A program made the position numbers and the translations under genes. A DNA stretch of 6,485 nucleotides from an uncultured bacterium. Lineage in GTDB: Bacteria > Chloroflexota > Anaerolineae > JACIWP01. Of this stretch, positions 1 to 4,923 are shown in pieces (the first letter of the stretch is position 1; each line of letters starts with the position of its first letter). The notes beneath the pieces are model-generated. The model was not told the DNA's origin. It was given only the letters and a program-made list of their open reading frames with translations, and did no database searches. The stretch covers positions 1 to 6,485 of the forward strand of contig CAIQJD010000759.1 in NCBI GenBank assembly GCA_903872005.1, given 5' to 3'.

Positions 1-1
1 C

Positions 2-1480
2 GCCGGCCTGGCGCGCGAGCTATGGCGCGCCGGCGTCATTTCGCTCCTTCTCGCGGCCGGCCTGGGCATTGGCCTGTGGATGTACTACGAGCAGAGCGCG
101 ACGTCAGTCTTGCTCCTGTTGGATGGACAGCCCTGGCCCTTCCGCACCCATCAGGCGCGGGTCGGCGGCCTGCTGCAAGAGGTGGGCCTGTCTACCGAGC
201 CGGCCGATGTGGTCTTACCGGCCGCCGATGCGCTGCTGACCGGGGGCGACCGTGTCATCGTGCAGCGCGCCCGCGCCTTCACCGTGGAAGCGGATGGCGC
301 GCACCTGAGCCTGCACTCCCATGCCGCCACGGTCGCCGATTTGCTGCGCGAGGCCGGCGTGCGCCTGGGGCCGCATGACGCCATCCTTATTGAAGGGAAA
401 TCGGCCAGCGCCGACGCCCCCTGGCCGGCCGCCGAGGCGGCCGCGGCGACCGCCGGCGGCCAATTGCCGGCACGGCCGGCGTCGTTGCATATTGCCGTGC
501 GTCGCGCGGTGCCCTGGCATATCTATGATGGGACGCTGGAAGGCGAGTTGTACACCACGGCCGCCACCGTTGGCCAGGCGCTGCTCGATCAGGGCATCAT
601 CCTCTATCTGGGCGATCAGGTGAACCCCAGCCTGGGGACACGCCTGACCGCCGGCCTGCATGTCTTCATCCGCCGATCCGTGCCGGTGGAAATCCTGGTG
701 GATGGGCAGCGCATCCGCACCCGCACGCAGGTGCGGACTGTCGGCGAGCTGCTGGCGCAAGAGGGTATCGGCCTCTTCGGGCAAGACCGCGTCCAGCCGG
801 TGGAGGAGACGCCCATCGGCTCGTATATGATCGCCTCGATCACGCGCGTGCGCGAGGAGATAGCCCTCGAAGAAGAGACTCTGCCCTTTGAGACGGTCTG
901 GGAAGAAGATGCGACGATAGAACTGGATCAACAAGAGGTGCGCTCGGCCGGCCACGAAGGGTTGTTGCGCCGGCGGCTGCGGATTCGCTACGAGGACGAT
1001 CAAGAGGTGTCGCGCAAGGTCGAAGACGAGTGGATCGAGCGCGCGCCGGAGAACAAGTCCATCCACTATGGGGCGAAGATCATCCTGCGTACCCTGGACA
1101 CGCCGGATGGGCCAATCACCTACTGGAGGCATTTCCGTGCCCTGGCGACGGCCTACACCGCAGCCACGTCGGGCAAGTCGCGCGATCACCCGGCCTATGG
1201 CATCACGCGGTCCGGCTTGAAGATGCGCCACGGCATCATCGCGGTGGATCCCACCGTCGTCCCTTTGTTCACCAACATGTATGTGCCGGGCTATGGGCCT
1301 GGCCTGGCCGGCGATACCGGCGGCCTCATCATCGGCCGGCATATTGACCTCGGTTTCGAGGAAGATGACCCGGCGGTCTGGAACTGGTATAGGTGGGTGG
1401 ACGTATACCTGTTGGCGCCGGCCCCGCTGGCCGACCAGATCCGCTATGTGCTGCCCAATTGGCCGCGAGAGGCGAAATGA
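2..1480 (+). CDS. YabE-like cell-wall protein (DUF348 x4, G5, 3D), 5'-incomplete
   Basis: Likely a membrane-anchored peptidoglycan-active protein of the YabE/resuscitation-factor-like type, acting outside the membrane. The frame is open from base 2 and the first Met codon is at base 80. Bases 29-88 encode a hydrophobic segment (AGVISLLLAAGLGIGLW then MYY) preceded by charged residues, so the true start lies upstream and Met80 is not the start. Counting from Met80: DUF348 modules at about 9-52, 55-105, 142-200 and 201-257; an Ala/Pro-rich linker at 106-135; a G5-like segment at 258-335; a 3D domain at about 355-446. The three conserved 3D aspartates are D390 (AVDP), D412 (AGDTGG) and D423 (HIDLGF). 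The 3D fold is known from MltA-type lytic transglycosylases, so glycan cleavage is plausible but inferred. The stop lies 4 bases before rsmA, suggesting co-transcription. Family assignment is firm; the exact activity is not. Confidence 0.93.
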   Translation, partial: AGLARELWRAGVISLLLAAGLGIGLWMYYEQSATSVLLLLDGQPWPFRTHQARVGGLLQEVGLSTEPADVVLPAADALLTGGDRVIVQRARAFTVEADGAHLSLHSHAATVADLLREAGVRLGPHDAILIEGKSASADAPWPAAEAAAATAGGQLPARPASLHIAVRRAVPWHIYDGTLEGELYTTAATVGQALLDQGIILYLGDQVNPSLGTRLTAGLHVFIRRSVPVEILVDGQRIRTRTQVRTVGELLAQEGIGLFGQDRVQPVEETPIGSYMIASITRVREEIALEEETLPFETVWEEDATIELDQQEVRSAGHEGLLRRRLRIRYEDDQEVSRKVEDEWIERAPENKSIHYGAKIILRTLDTPDGPITYWRHFRALATAYTAATSGKSRDHPAYGITRSGLKMRHGIIAVDPTVVPLFTNMYVPGYGPGLAGDTGGLIIGRHIDLGFEEDDPAVWNWYRWVDVYLLAPAPLADQIRYVLPNWPREAK

Positions 1481-1484
1481 CGCC

Positions 1485-2303
1485 ATGAGCGAAGACCCGC
1501 GCCGGCTGCTGCAACGCTATGGCCTGCGCCCCAAGAAGGGGCTGGGCCAGAACTTCATGGTGGATCGTTCCGCCATCGAACGGGTCGCCGCGGCCGGCGA
1601 TCTTTCGGCCGGCGACGCCGTGCTAGAAATCGGACCGGGGGTCGGCACGCTGACCGGCCGGCTGTTGGAGCTGGCCGGCGCGGTCGTCGCCGTGGAGCTG
1701 GACCCGCAGATGGTGCGTATCCTGGGCGAGCAATTCGTCGGCCAGCCGCGCCTGCGCGTCGTGGCCGGCGACATCCTGGAGATGGACCCGGCAACCCTCT
1801 TCGAGCGGCCCTATAAGGTCGTCGCCAACGTGCCATACTACATCACCTCGGCCATCATGCGCCATCTCCTGGAAGCAAGCCTGCGTCCGACGGTGCTGGT
1901 GTTGACGTTGCAGAAGGAAGTGGCTCAGCGCATCGTAGCGAGCGGGCGCATGAGCTTGCTGGCGGTCAGCGTGCAGTTCTACGGCCGGCCGCGCATTGCC
2001 GACGTTATCCCGGCCGGCGCATTCTATCCCCCGCCCAAGGTGGACTCGGCCATTTTGCGCGTGGATGTCTACCCGGAGCCGGCGGTCGCCGTTCCCGACC
2101 GCGAGGCGTTCTTCCGCACGGTCAAAGCTGGCTTCTCCGCGCCGCGCAAGCAGTTACGCAATGCCCTGGCGAATGGGTTGCGCCGGCCGGCCGAAGAGAT
2201 GGACGGCGCGCTGGGCGCGGCCGGGATCGAGGTGAGCCGGCGCGCCGAGACGTTGACGCTGGAAGAGTGGGGCCGGCTGACGGATGTGTTGATCGCTATT
2301 TGA
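1485..2303 (+). CDS. rsmA: 16S rRNA (adenine(1518)-N6/adenine(1519)-N6)-dimethyltransferase RsmA (KsgA)
   Basis: Cytoplasmic SAM-dependent enzyme that dimethylates two adjacent adenines near the 3' end of 16S rRNA during late 30S assembly. The product is 272 aa, normal for the family. Visible motifs: GLGQNF (19-24), SAM motif I EIGPGVG (48-54), the acidic end of strand 2 (E71), GDILEMD (95-101), catalytic-loop NVPYY (115-119), then the C-terminal RNA-binding part with GAFYPPPKVDSA and the FSAPRKQLRN stretch. ATG1485 gives the canonical N-terminus (RRLLQRYGLRPKKGLGQNF). The frame is open further upstream, but that would overlap the previous gene and has no family counterpart. A GAGAGG at 1467-1472 lies 12 bases before the ATG, inside the end of the upstream gene, so translational coupling is likely. 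The TGA overlaps the -35 element of the next promoter. Confidence 0.97.
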   Translation: MSEDPRRLLQRYGLRPKKGLGQNFMVDRSAIERVAAAGDLSAGDAVLEIGPGVGTLTGRLLELAGAVVAVELDPQMVRILGEQFVGQPRLRVVAGDILEMDPATLFERPYKVVANVPYYITSAIMRHLLEASLRPTVLVLTLQKEVAQRIVASGRMSLLAVSVQFYGRPRIADVIPAGAFYPPPKVDSAILRVDVYPEPAVAVPDREAFFRTVKAGFSAPRKQLRNALANGLRRPAEEMDGALGAAGIEVSRRAETLTLEEWGRLTDVLIAI

Positions 2304-2328
2304 CATCTGCCCCATGTTATGCTATCCT
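2300..2328 (+). promoter_or_regulatory. Sigma70-type promoter with extended -10, driving the lysW operon leader
   Basis: A perfect -35 TTGACA (2300-2305), a 17-base spacer and a -10 TATCCT (2323-2328) preceded by TGC, which makes an extended -10. The -35 overlaps the rsmA TGA stop. Expected transcription start is near 2335-2337. It is the best promoter-like pair noticed in the gap before lysW. No operator is evident directly over it. Inferred from sequence only. Confidence 0.62.
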
Positions 2329-2346
2329 TGCTCCCGAATATGAGTA

Positions 2347-2470
2347 GAGCGAGTCACACGTGTCAGACGAGCACGAGCAGGTAGAATTGATCGCCGAACT
2401 GCGCGGGCGAGGCCGACGACCAGACCAGTGGTCTGGCTAGACCTGCTTGCGCGTGTCTGCACCAACGCTC
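2347..2470 (+). promoter_or_regulatory. Structured 5' leader RNA of the lysW operon
   Basis: This segment can fold compactly. GAGCG (2347-2351) pairs with CGCTC (2466-2470). Bases 2364-2382 pair with 2441-2459 over 19 positions with only two mismatches (A2370/G2453 and A2373/C2450) and two G-U pairs. Inside lie two hairpins: TCGCC/GGCGA (2391-2395 with 2406-2410) and CCAGACC/GGTCTGG (2420-2426 with 2430-2436). The result is an arm with a three-way junction, directly followed by an intrinsic terminator, as in a cis-acting leader. I recognise no known riboswitch. The same bases contain a short ORF (2360-2440), so the fold and the ORF may be alternative or cooperating states. Confidence 0.5.
2360..2440 (+). 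CDS. Candidate 26-codon arginine-rich leader peptide
   Basis: Reads GTG to TAG: (M)SDEHEQVELIAEL followed by RGRGRRPDQWSG. Four Arg codons fall between 2402 and 2419 (CGC, CGA, CGA, CGA); CGA appears uncommon in the neighbouring genes. The Arg run ends exactly where the first arm of the 2420-2436 hairpin begins, and the stop codon (2438-2440) lies just after its second arm, the classic position for an attenuation leader peptide. Against it: only a weak Shine-Dalgarno (GAG at 2351-2353), a GTG start, and a GC-rich genome in which CGN codons arise by chance. An internal TTG at 2387 after AGGT (2379-2382) is an alternative start. Treat as a hypothesis. Confidence 0.33.
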   Translation: MSDEHEQVELIAELRGRGRRPDQWSG

Positions 2471-2473
2471 AGC

Positions 2474-2518
2474 CGGCCTCCAGACCCATGCAGGGTTTCT
2501 CAGGAGGCCGTTTCTTTT
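2474..2518 (+). terminator. Intrinsic terminator 1 (putative attenuator)
   Basis: CGGCCTCC (2474-2481) pairs perfectly with GGAGGCCG (2503-2510). An inner stem (A2482-C2487 with G2493-T2498, one G-U) is closed by a five-base ATGCA loop, and the whole is followed by TTTCTTTT (2511-2518). It ends a transcript of about 180 bases from the predicted start and lies 150 bases before lysW. Bases 2480-2486 of its 5' half can instead pair with 2430-2436, which would prevent terminator formation. It could alternatively be the end of an independent small RNA. Confidence 0.72.
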
Positions 2519-2569
2519 GCCGACAACGCAGCGCCCTCAGGGGCGCTACACCCCAGAAAGGCCATGAGG

Positions 2570-2604
2570 AGCCCTGACTCGCCGCAAGCGAGCCGGGGCT
2601 TTTT
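2570..2604 (+). terminator. Intrinsic terminator 2, upstream of lysW
   Basis: AGCCC (2570-2574) pairs with GGGCT (2596-2600), continuing through T2575-G2595 and G2576-C2594, one A/C mismatch, then CTCGC/GCGAG (2578-2582 with 2588-2592) around a CGCAA loop. A five-T run (2600-2604) follows. A separate perfect hairpin, AGCGCCC/GGGCGCT around TCAG (2530-2547), lies upstream; part of its 3' side (CAGGG, 2538-2542) can also pair with CCCTG (2572-2576) in this terminator. A second terminator before the first gene fits layered attenuation or insulation of a small RNA. Bases 2605-2656 hold only a weak CGGG/CCCG hairpin and a purine-rich run; I see no second promoter there. Confidence 0.75.
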
Positions 2605-2670
2605 ATCGGAGACCCGGGCGCTGTCCCGAGGTAGATTTGCAAGAAAGAGAAGAGAGAAGGAGATTACACA

Positions 2671-2835
2671 ATGGCTGCTGAATGTCCCGAATGCGCGTGC
2701 GAGATCGAGGCCGACAACGTGATGGTGGGCGAAGTCGTCGTCTGTCCCGATTGCGGCTGTGAGCTGGAAGTGTTGGGGATCAACCCGCTGCAGCTCGGCG
2801 TCGCGCCGGAAGAAGACGAAGACTGGGGAGAATAG
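2671..2835 (+). CDS. lysW: Amino-group carrier protein LysW
   Basis: Small acidic carrier protein. The gamma-carboxyl of its C-terminal Glu is joined to the amino group of alpha-aminoadipate (lysine route) or glutamate (arginine route), protecting the amino group and presenting intermediates to LysX, LysZ, LysY, LysJ and LysK. The 54-residue product has CPEC (5-8) and CPDC (25-28) zinc-ribbon pairs, a very acidic tail and the diagnostic C-terminal EDWGE (50-54). Length and layout match Thermus LysW as I recall it. Two further cysteines (C10, C30) make each knuckle CxxCxC, which is unusual. AAGGAG (2657-2662), 8 bases before the ATG, is a strong ribosome site, suited to a carrier needed in excess. 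It heads the biosynthetic operon and ends 6 bases before lysX. Confidence 0.96.
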   Translation: MAAECPECACEIEADNVMVGEVVVCPDCGCELEVLGINPLQLGVAPEEDEDWGE

Positions 2836-2841
2836 TGGAGC

Positions 2842-3741
2842 ATGAAGGTAGGTATCGTCTGCTCGCGCATCCGGCTGGAAGAGAAGCTGCTGCTGGCGGA
2901 ACTCGAACAGCGTAATATCACCGTAGAGGTCATTGATGATCGGCAACTGATCCTCGATCCGATGGCGCCGCAACTGGATCATGATGCGGTGATCGAGCGT
3001 TGCCTGCATCTGTCGCGCGCCACCTATATCCAGCGTATCCTGGGCCTGTGGGGCATCAAGACGATCAACTCCTATGAGACGATCATGACCTGCGGAGATA
3101 AGCTGCTGACGACGACCGCTTTGGAGCGCGCCGGCATACCTACCCCCCGCACCTATATCGCCTTCACCCCAGAATCGGCCCTGGAAGCGATTGAGAAGAT
3201 GGGCTATCCGGTGGTGCTCAAGCCGCTGGTCGGCTCGTGGGGCCGGCTCCTCGCCAGGATCAATGATCGCGACGCCGCCGAAGCCCTGCTGGAGCATAAG
3301 AGCGTCCTGGGCAGCTACCAGCATTCTGTCTTCTACATCCAGGAATATATCCGCAAGCCCGATCGCGACCTGCGCGTTGCCGTCATTGGCGATCGGGTGG
3401 TGCGCGCCATCTATCGCGCCTCGCCCCACTGGATCACCAACACGGCGCGCGGCGGCGAACCCATCGAATGCGCCGTCACGCCAGAGTTGGCCGACATCTG
3501 CATCCGCTCGGCCCAGGCGGTCGGCGGCGGCATCGTCGGCGTGGACCTGTTGGAGGACCCCCAGCGCGGTCTGCTGGTCAATGAGGTCAATGGCACGATG
3601 GAATTCGGCAAGAGCGCCCACGTCGGTTCAGTGAACCTGGCCGGCGAGATCGTGGACTATGTCATCGGGGTGGCCGCCGGGCGCATCCCGTATAGCGGTC
3701 AGCTAACAGCGGTCAGCAATCAGCGGTCAACCGAAAGCTGA
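2842..3741 (+). CDS. lysX: LysW ligase LysX (RimK-type ATP-grasp; ArgX possible)
   Basis: ATP-dependent ligase that joins LysW's C-terminal Glu to the amino group of alpha-aminoadipate, or glutamate in ArgX/bifunctional versions; first step of the carrier pathway. The 299-aa product has the pre-ATP-grasp N-terminus (MKVGIVCSRIRLEEKLL), the ATP-binding segment LKPLVGSWGR (126-135), QEYI (167-170), the LysX-type NTARGG (200-205), GVDLL (233-237) and the metal-binding NEVNGTMEF (247-255; E248, N250). Substrate choice cannot be read safely from these. GGGGAG (2825-2830), inside the end of lysW, lies 11 bases before the ATG, suggesting translational coupling. Residues 281-299 (from RIPYSGQL on) are encoded by an intergenic-type heptad repeat and run past the usual family end of about 280 residues, so the gene was probably extended by the repeat. 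Confidence 0.95.
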   Translation: MKVGIVCSRIRLEEKLLLAELEQRNITVEVIDDRQLILDPMAPQLDHDAVIERCLHLSRATYIQRILGLWGIKTINSYETIMTCGDKLLTTTALERAGIPTPRTYIAFTPESALEAIEKMGYPVVLKPLVGSWGRLLARINDRDAAEALLEHKSVLGSYQHSVFYIQEYIRKPDRDLRVAVIGDRVVRAIYRASPHWITNTARGGEPIECAVTPELADICIRSAQAVGGGIVGVDLLEDPQRGLLVNEVNGTMEFGKSAHVGSVNLAGEIVDYVIGVAAGRIPYSGQLTAVSNQRSTES

Positions 3742-3760
3742 AAGCTGATCGCTGAACGCT
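3684..3760 (+). repeat. Heptad inverted-repeat element, copy 1 (lysX 3' end/lysX-lysY gap)
   Basis: A run of 7-base units of the form AGCNNTC (AGCGGTC, AGCTAAC-like, AGCGGTC, AGCAATC, AGCGGTC; 3695-3729) is followed by units of opposite orientation (AGCTGAA, AGCTGAT, CGCTGAA; from 3736), giving an imperfect hairpin with GCGGTCAGC-type bases facing GCTGATCGC-type bases. It begins with the 20-base string CATCCCGTATAGCGGTCAGC (3684-3703), present identically at 4812-4831. The first half is translated as the LysX tail (stop at 3739-3741). There is no T-run, so it is not an obvious terminator. Confidence 0.82.
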
Positions 3761-3764
3761 TCCC

Positions 3765-3771
3765 AAGGAGG
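3765..3771 (+). promoter_or_regulatory. Ribosome binding site fixing the TTG start of lysY/argC
   Basis: AAGGAGG lies 8 bases before TTG3780, which opens MKVSIVGGSGYAGG, the exact expected N-terminus. A TTG at 3773 is too close to the site and out of frame, and there is no in-frame ATG nearby, so the TTG start is well supported. Confidence 0.85.
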
Positions 3772-3779
3772 ATTGAGCG

Positions 3780-4823
3780 TTGAAAGTCTCTATCGTGGGC
3801 GGCTCCGGCTATGCCGGCGGCGAATTGCTGCGCCTGCTGCTATGGCACCCCAACGTCGAGGTGGCCCAGGTTACTTCGGAGAGCATGGCCGGCGACTACG
3901 TCTATGCCGTGCATCCGAACCTGCGCGGCCATACCAAGATCAAATTCACCTCGGCCAGCGAGCTGCAACCCTGCGACCTGCTCTTCCTGGCCCTGCCGCA
4001 TGGCGAAGCGCAGAAGCGCATCGCCCATTTCGCCGGCCTGGCCGAGCGCATCGTAGACCTGTCGGGCGACTTCCGTTTGAAGGACCCGGCGTTGTATGAG
4101 CGTTGGTACGGCCATCCGCACGGCGCGCCGGAATGGCTGAGCAAGTTTGCCTATGGCCTGCCCGAATTGCACCGCGCCGATCTGAAGACGGCGCGCTATG
4201 CCAGCGGCGTCGGCTGCAACGCCACCGCGGTCAATCTGGCGGTCTATCCGCTCTTCAAGGCGGACGTGGTGGATCGGGAGCGCGGCGTGGTCGTCGAAGT
4301 CAAGGGTGGATCGTCCGAAGGCGGCAACAAGTCCAGCCCCGATTCGCACCATCCCGAACGCGCCGGCGTCGTGCGCTCCTACGCGCCGGTGGGCCATCGC
4401 CACACGGCCGAAGTCATCCAGGAAATGGCCCTGGGCGGCCAGTCGCCGGCGGTGCACCTCTCGGCCACCGCGCTGGACACGGTGCGCGGCGTCCTTTCCA
4501 CCTGCCACCTGTTCCTCAAGTCGCCACTGACCGAGAAGGATTTGTGGAAGGTCTATCGCCAGGCGTACAACAGCGAGCCGTTCGTGCGCATCGTCAAAGA
4601 GCAGCGCGGCAACTATCGCTATCCAGAGCCGAAGATCCTCGCCGGCAGCAACTACGCCGAAGTCGGCTTCGCCCTGGACGAATCCACCGGCCGCGTCGTC
4701 GCGCTGGGCGCGATTGACAACTTGATGAAGGGCGCCGCCGGCAGCGCCGTGCAGAGCATGAACGTCATGTGTGGCTTCGACGAGAAGGCCGGCCTGCAAT
4801 TCCCCGGCTTACATCCCGTATAG
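3780..4823 (+). CDS. lysY/argC: LysW-aminoadipyl/glutamyl-phosphate reductase LysY (ArgC family)
   Basis: NADPH-dependent reductase converting the LysW-bound acyl phosphate made by LysZ to its semialdehyde; in the classical arginine route the homologue acts on N-acetyl-glutamyl phosphate. The 347-aa product has the Rossmann loop GGSGYAGGELL (7-17), LPHG (72-75), VDLSGDFRL (92-100), the active-site Cys146 in SGVGCNAT (142-149; the acetyl-type ArgC usually reads PGCYPT), KGGSSEGGNKSS (175-186), HRHTAEV (206-212) and DNLMKGAAGSAVQSMN (313-328). The GVGCNAT form and the lysWX neighbours favour the LysW type. Translation starts at TTG3780 behind a strong AAGGAGG. The last codons (HPV and stop) lie in the 20-base sequence that begins heptad repeat copy 2. 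The gap to lysX (3742-3779) is mostly repeat. Confidence 0.95.
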   Translation: MKVSIVGGSGYAGGELLRLLLWHPNVEVAQVTSESMAGDYVYAVHPNLRGHTKIKFTSASELQPCDLLFLALPHGEAQKRIAHFAGLAERIVDLSGDFRLKDPALYERWYGHPHGAPEWLSKFAYGLPELHRADLKTARYASGVGCNATAVNLAVYPLFKADVVDRERGVVVEVKGGSSEGGNKSSPDSHHPERAGVVRSYAPVGHRHTAEVIQEMALGGQSPAVHLSATALDTVRGVLSTCHLFLKSPLTEKDLWKVYRQAYNSEPFVRIVKEQRGNYRYPEPKILAGSNYAEVGFALDESTGRVVALGAIDNLMKGAAGSAVQSMNVMCGFDEKAGLQFPGLHPV

Positions 4824-4901
4824 CGGTCAGCGATCAGCTTTCAGCAGTCAGCGGTCAGCAGTTTCGACAAGCTGATCGCTGATAGCTGATAGCTGATAGC
4901 T
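4812..4901 (+). repeat. Heptad inverted-repeat element, copy 2 (lysY-lysZ gap)
   Basis: Left half: AGCGGTC AGCGATC, AGCTTTC AGCAGTC, AGCGGTC AGCAGTT (4822-4863). After a short TCGACA spacer comes the right half, AGCTGATC then GCTGATA repeated three times and GCT (4870-4901), which is complementary in kind to the left. It begins with the same 20 bases as copy 1 but in a different frame: here TAG (4821-4823) in that string is the argC/lysY stop codon. It fills nearly the whole intercistronic gap and ends 9 bases before the lysZ ribosome site (GGAGAG, 4911-4916). The fold is a long RNA hairpin without a T-run. Confidence 0.85.
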
Positions 4902-4923
4902 CTTTCCCACGGAGAGATGAGAG

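Noticed and set aside
1281..1484. N-terminal extension of rsmA to base 1281
   Set aside because: It overlaps the 3D domain of the upstream gene in another frame; ATG1485 gives the canonical RsmA N-terminus.
215..1486. 423-codon reverse-strand open frame opposite the YabE-like gene
   Set aside because: The + strand has clear DUF348, G5 and 3D domains; the reverse frame shows no recognisable motif and is typical of GC-rich shadow frames.
2356..2363. ACACGTGT palindrome in the leader
   Set aside because: Eight-base palindromes arise easily by chance; there is no second copy nearby.
2387..2403. TCGCCGAA-like string resembling part of a lysine riboswitch
   Set aside because: The other conserved L-box elements (such as AGAGGUGC and the multi-helix junction) are absent, so the match looks coincidental.
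2335..2604. T-box leader upstream of an amino-acid operon
   Set aside because: No GGGTGGNACCGCG-type antiterminator sequence or AGAGA-type bulge was found.
2447..2722. 91-codon + frame spanning the leader and entering lysW out of frame
   Set aside because: It crosses both terminators, lacks a suitable ribosome site and conflicts with the clear lysW frame.
2500..3621. 373-codon reverse-strand open frame opposite lysW/lysX and part of the leader
   Set aside because: It covers two firmly identified + genes and two terminators, and its translation is unlike any family I recognise.
3840..4799. 319-codon reverse-strand open frame opposite lysY/argC
   Set aside because: Shadow of a gene with all ArgC-family motifs on the + strand.
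3695..4901. Heptad repeats as a CRISPR array
   Set aside because: Units are 7 bases, contiguous, and invert orientation; there are no unique spacers.
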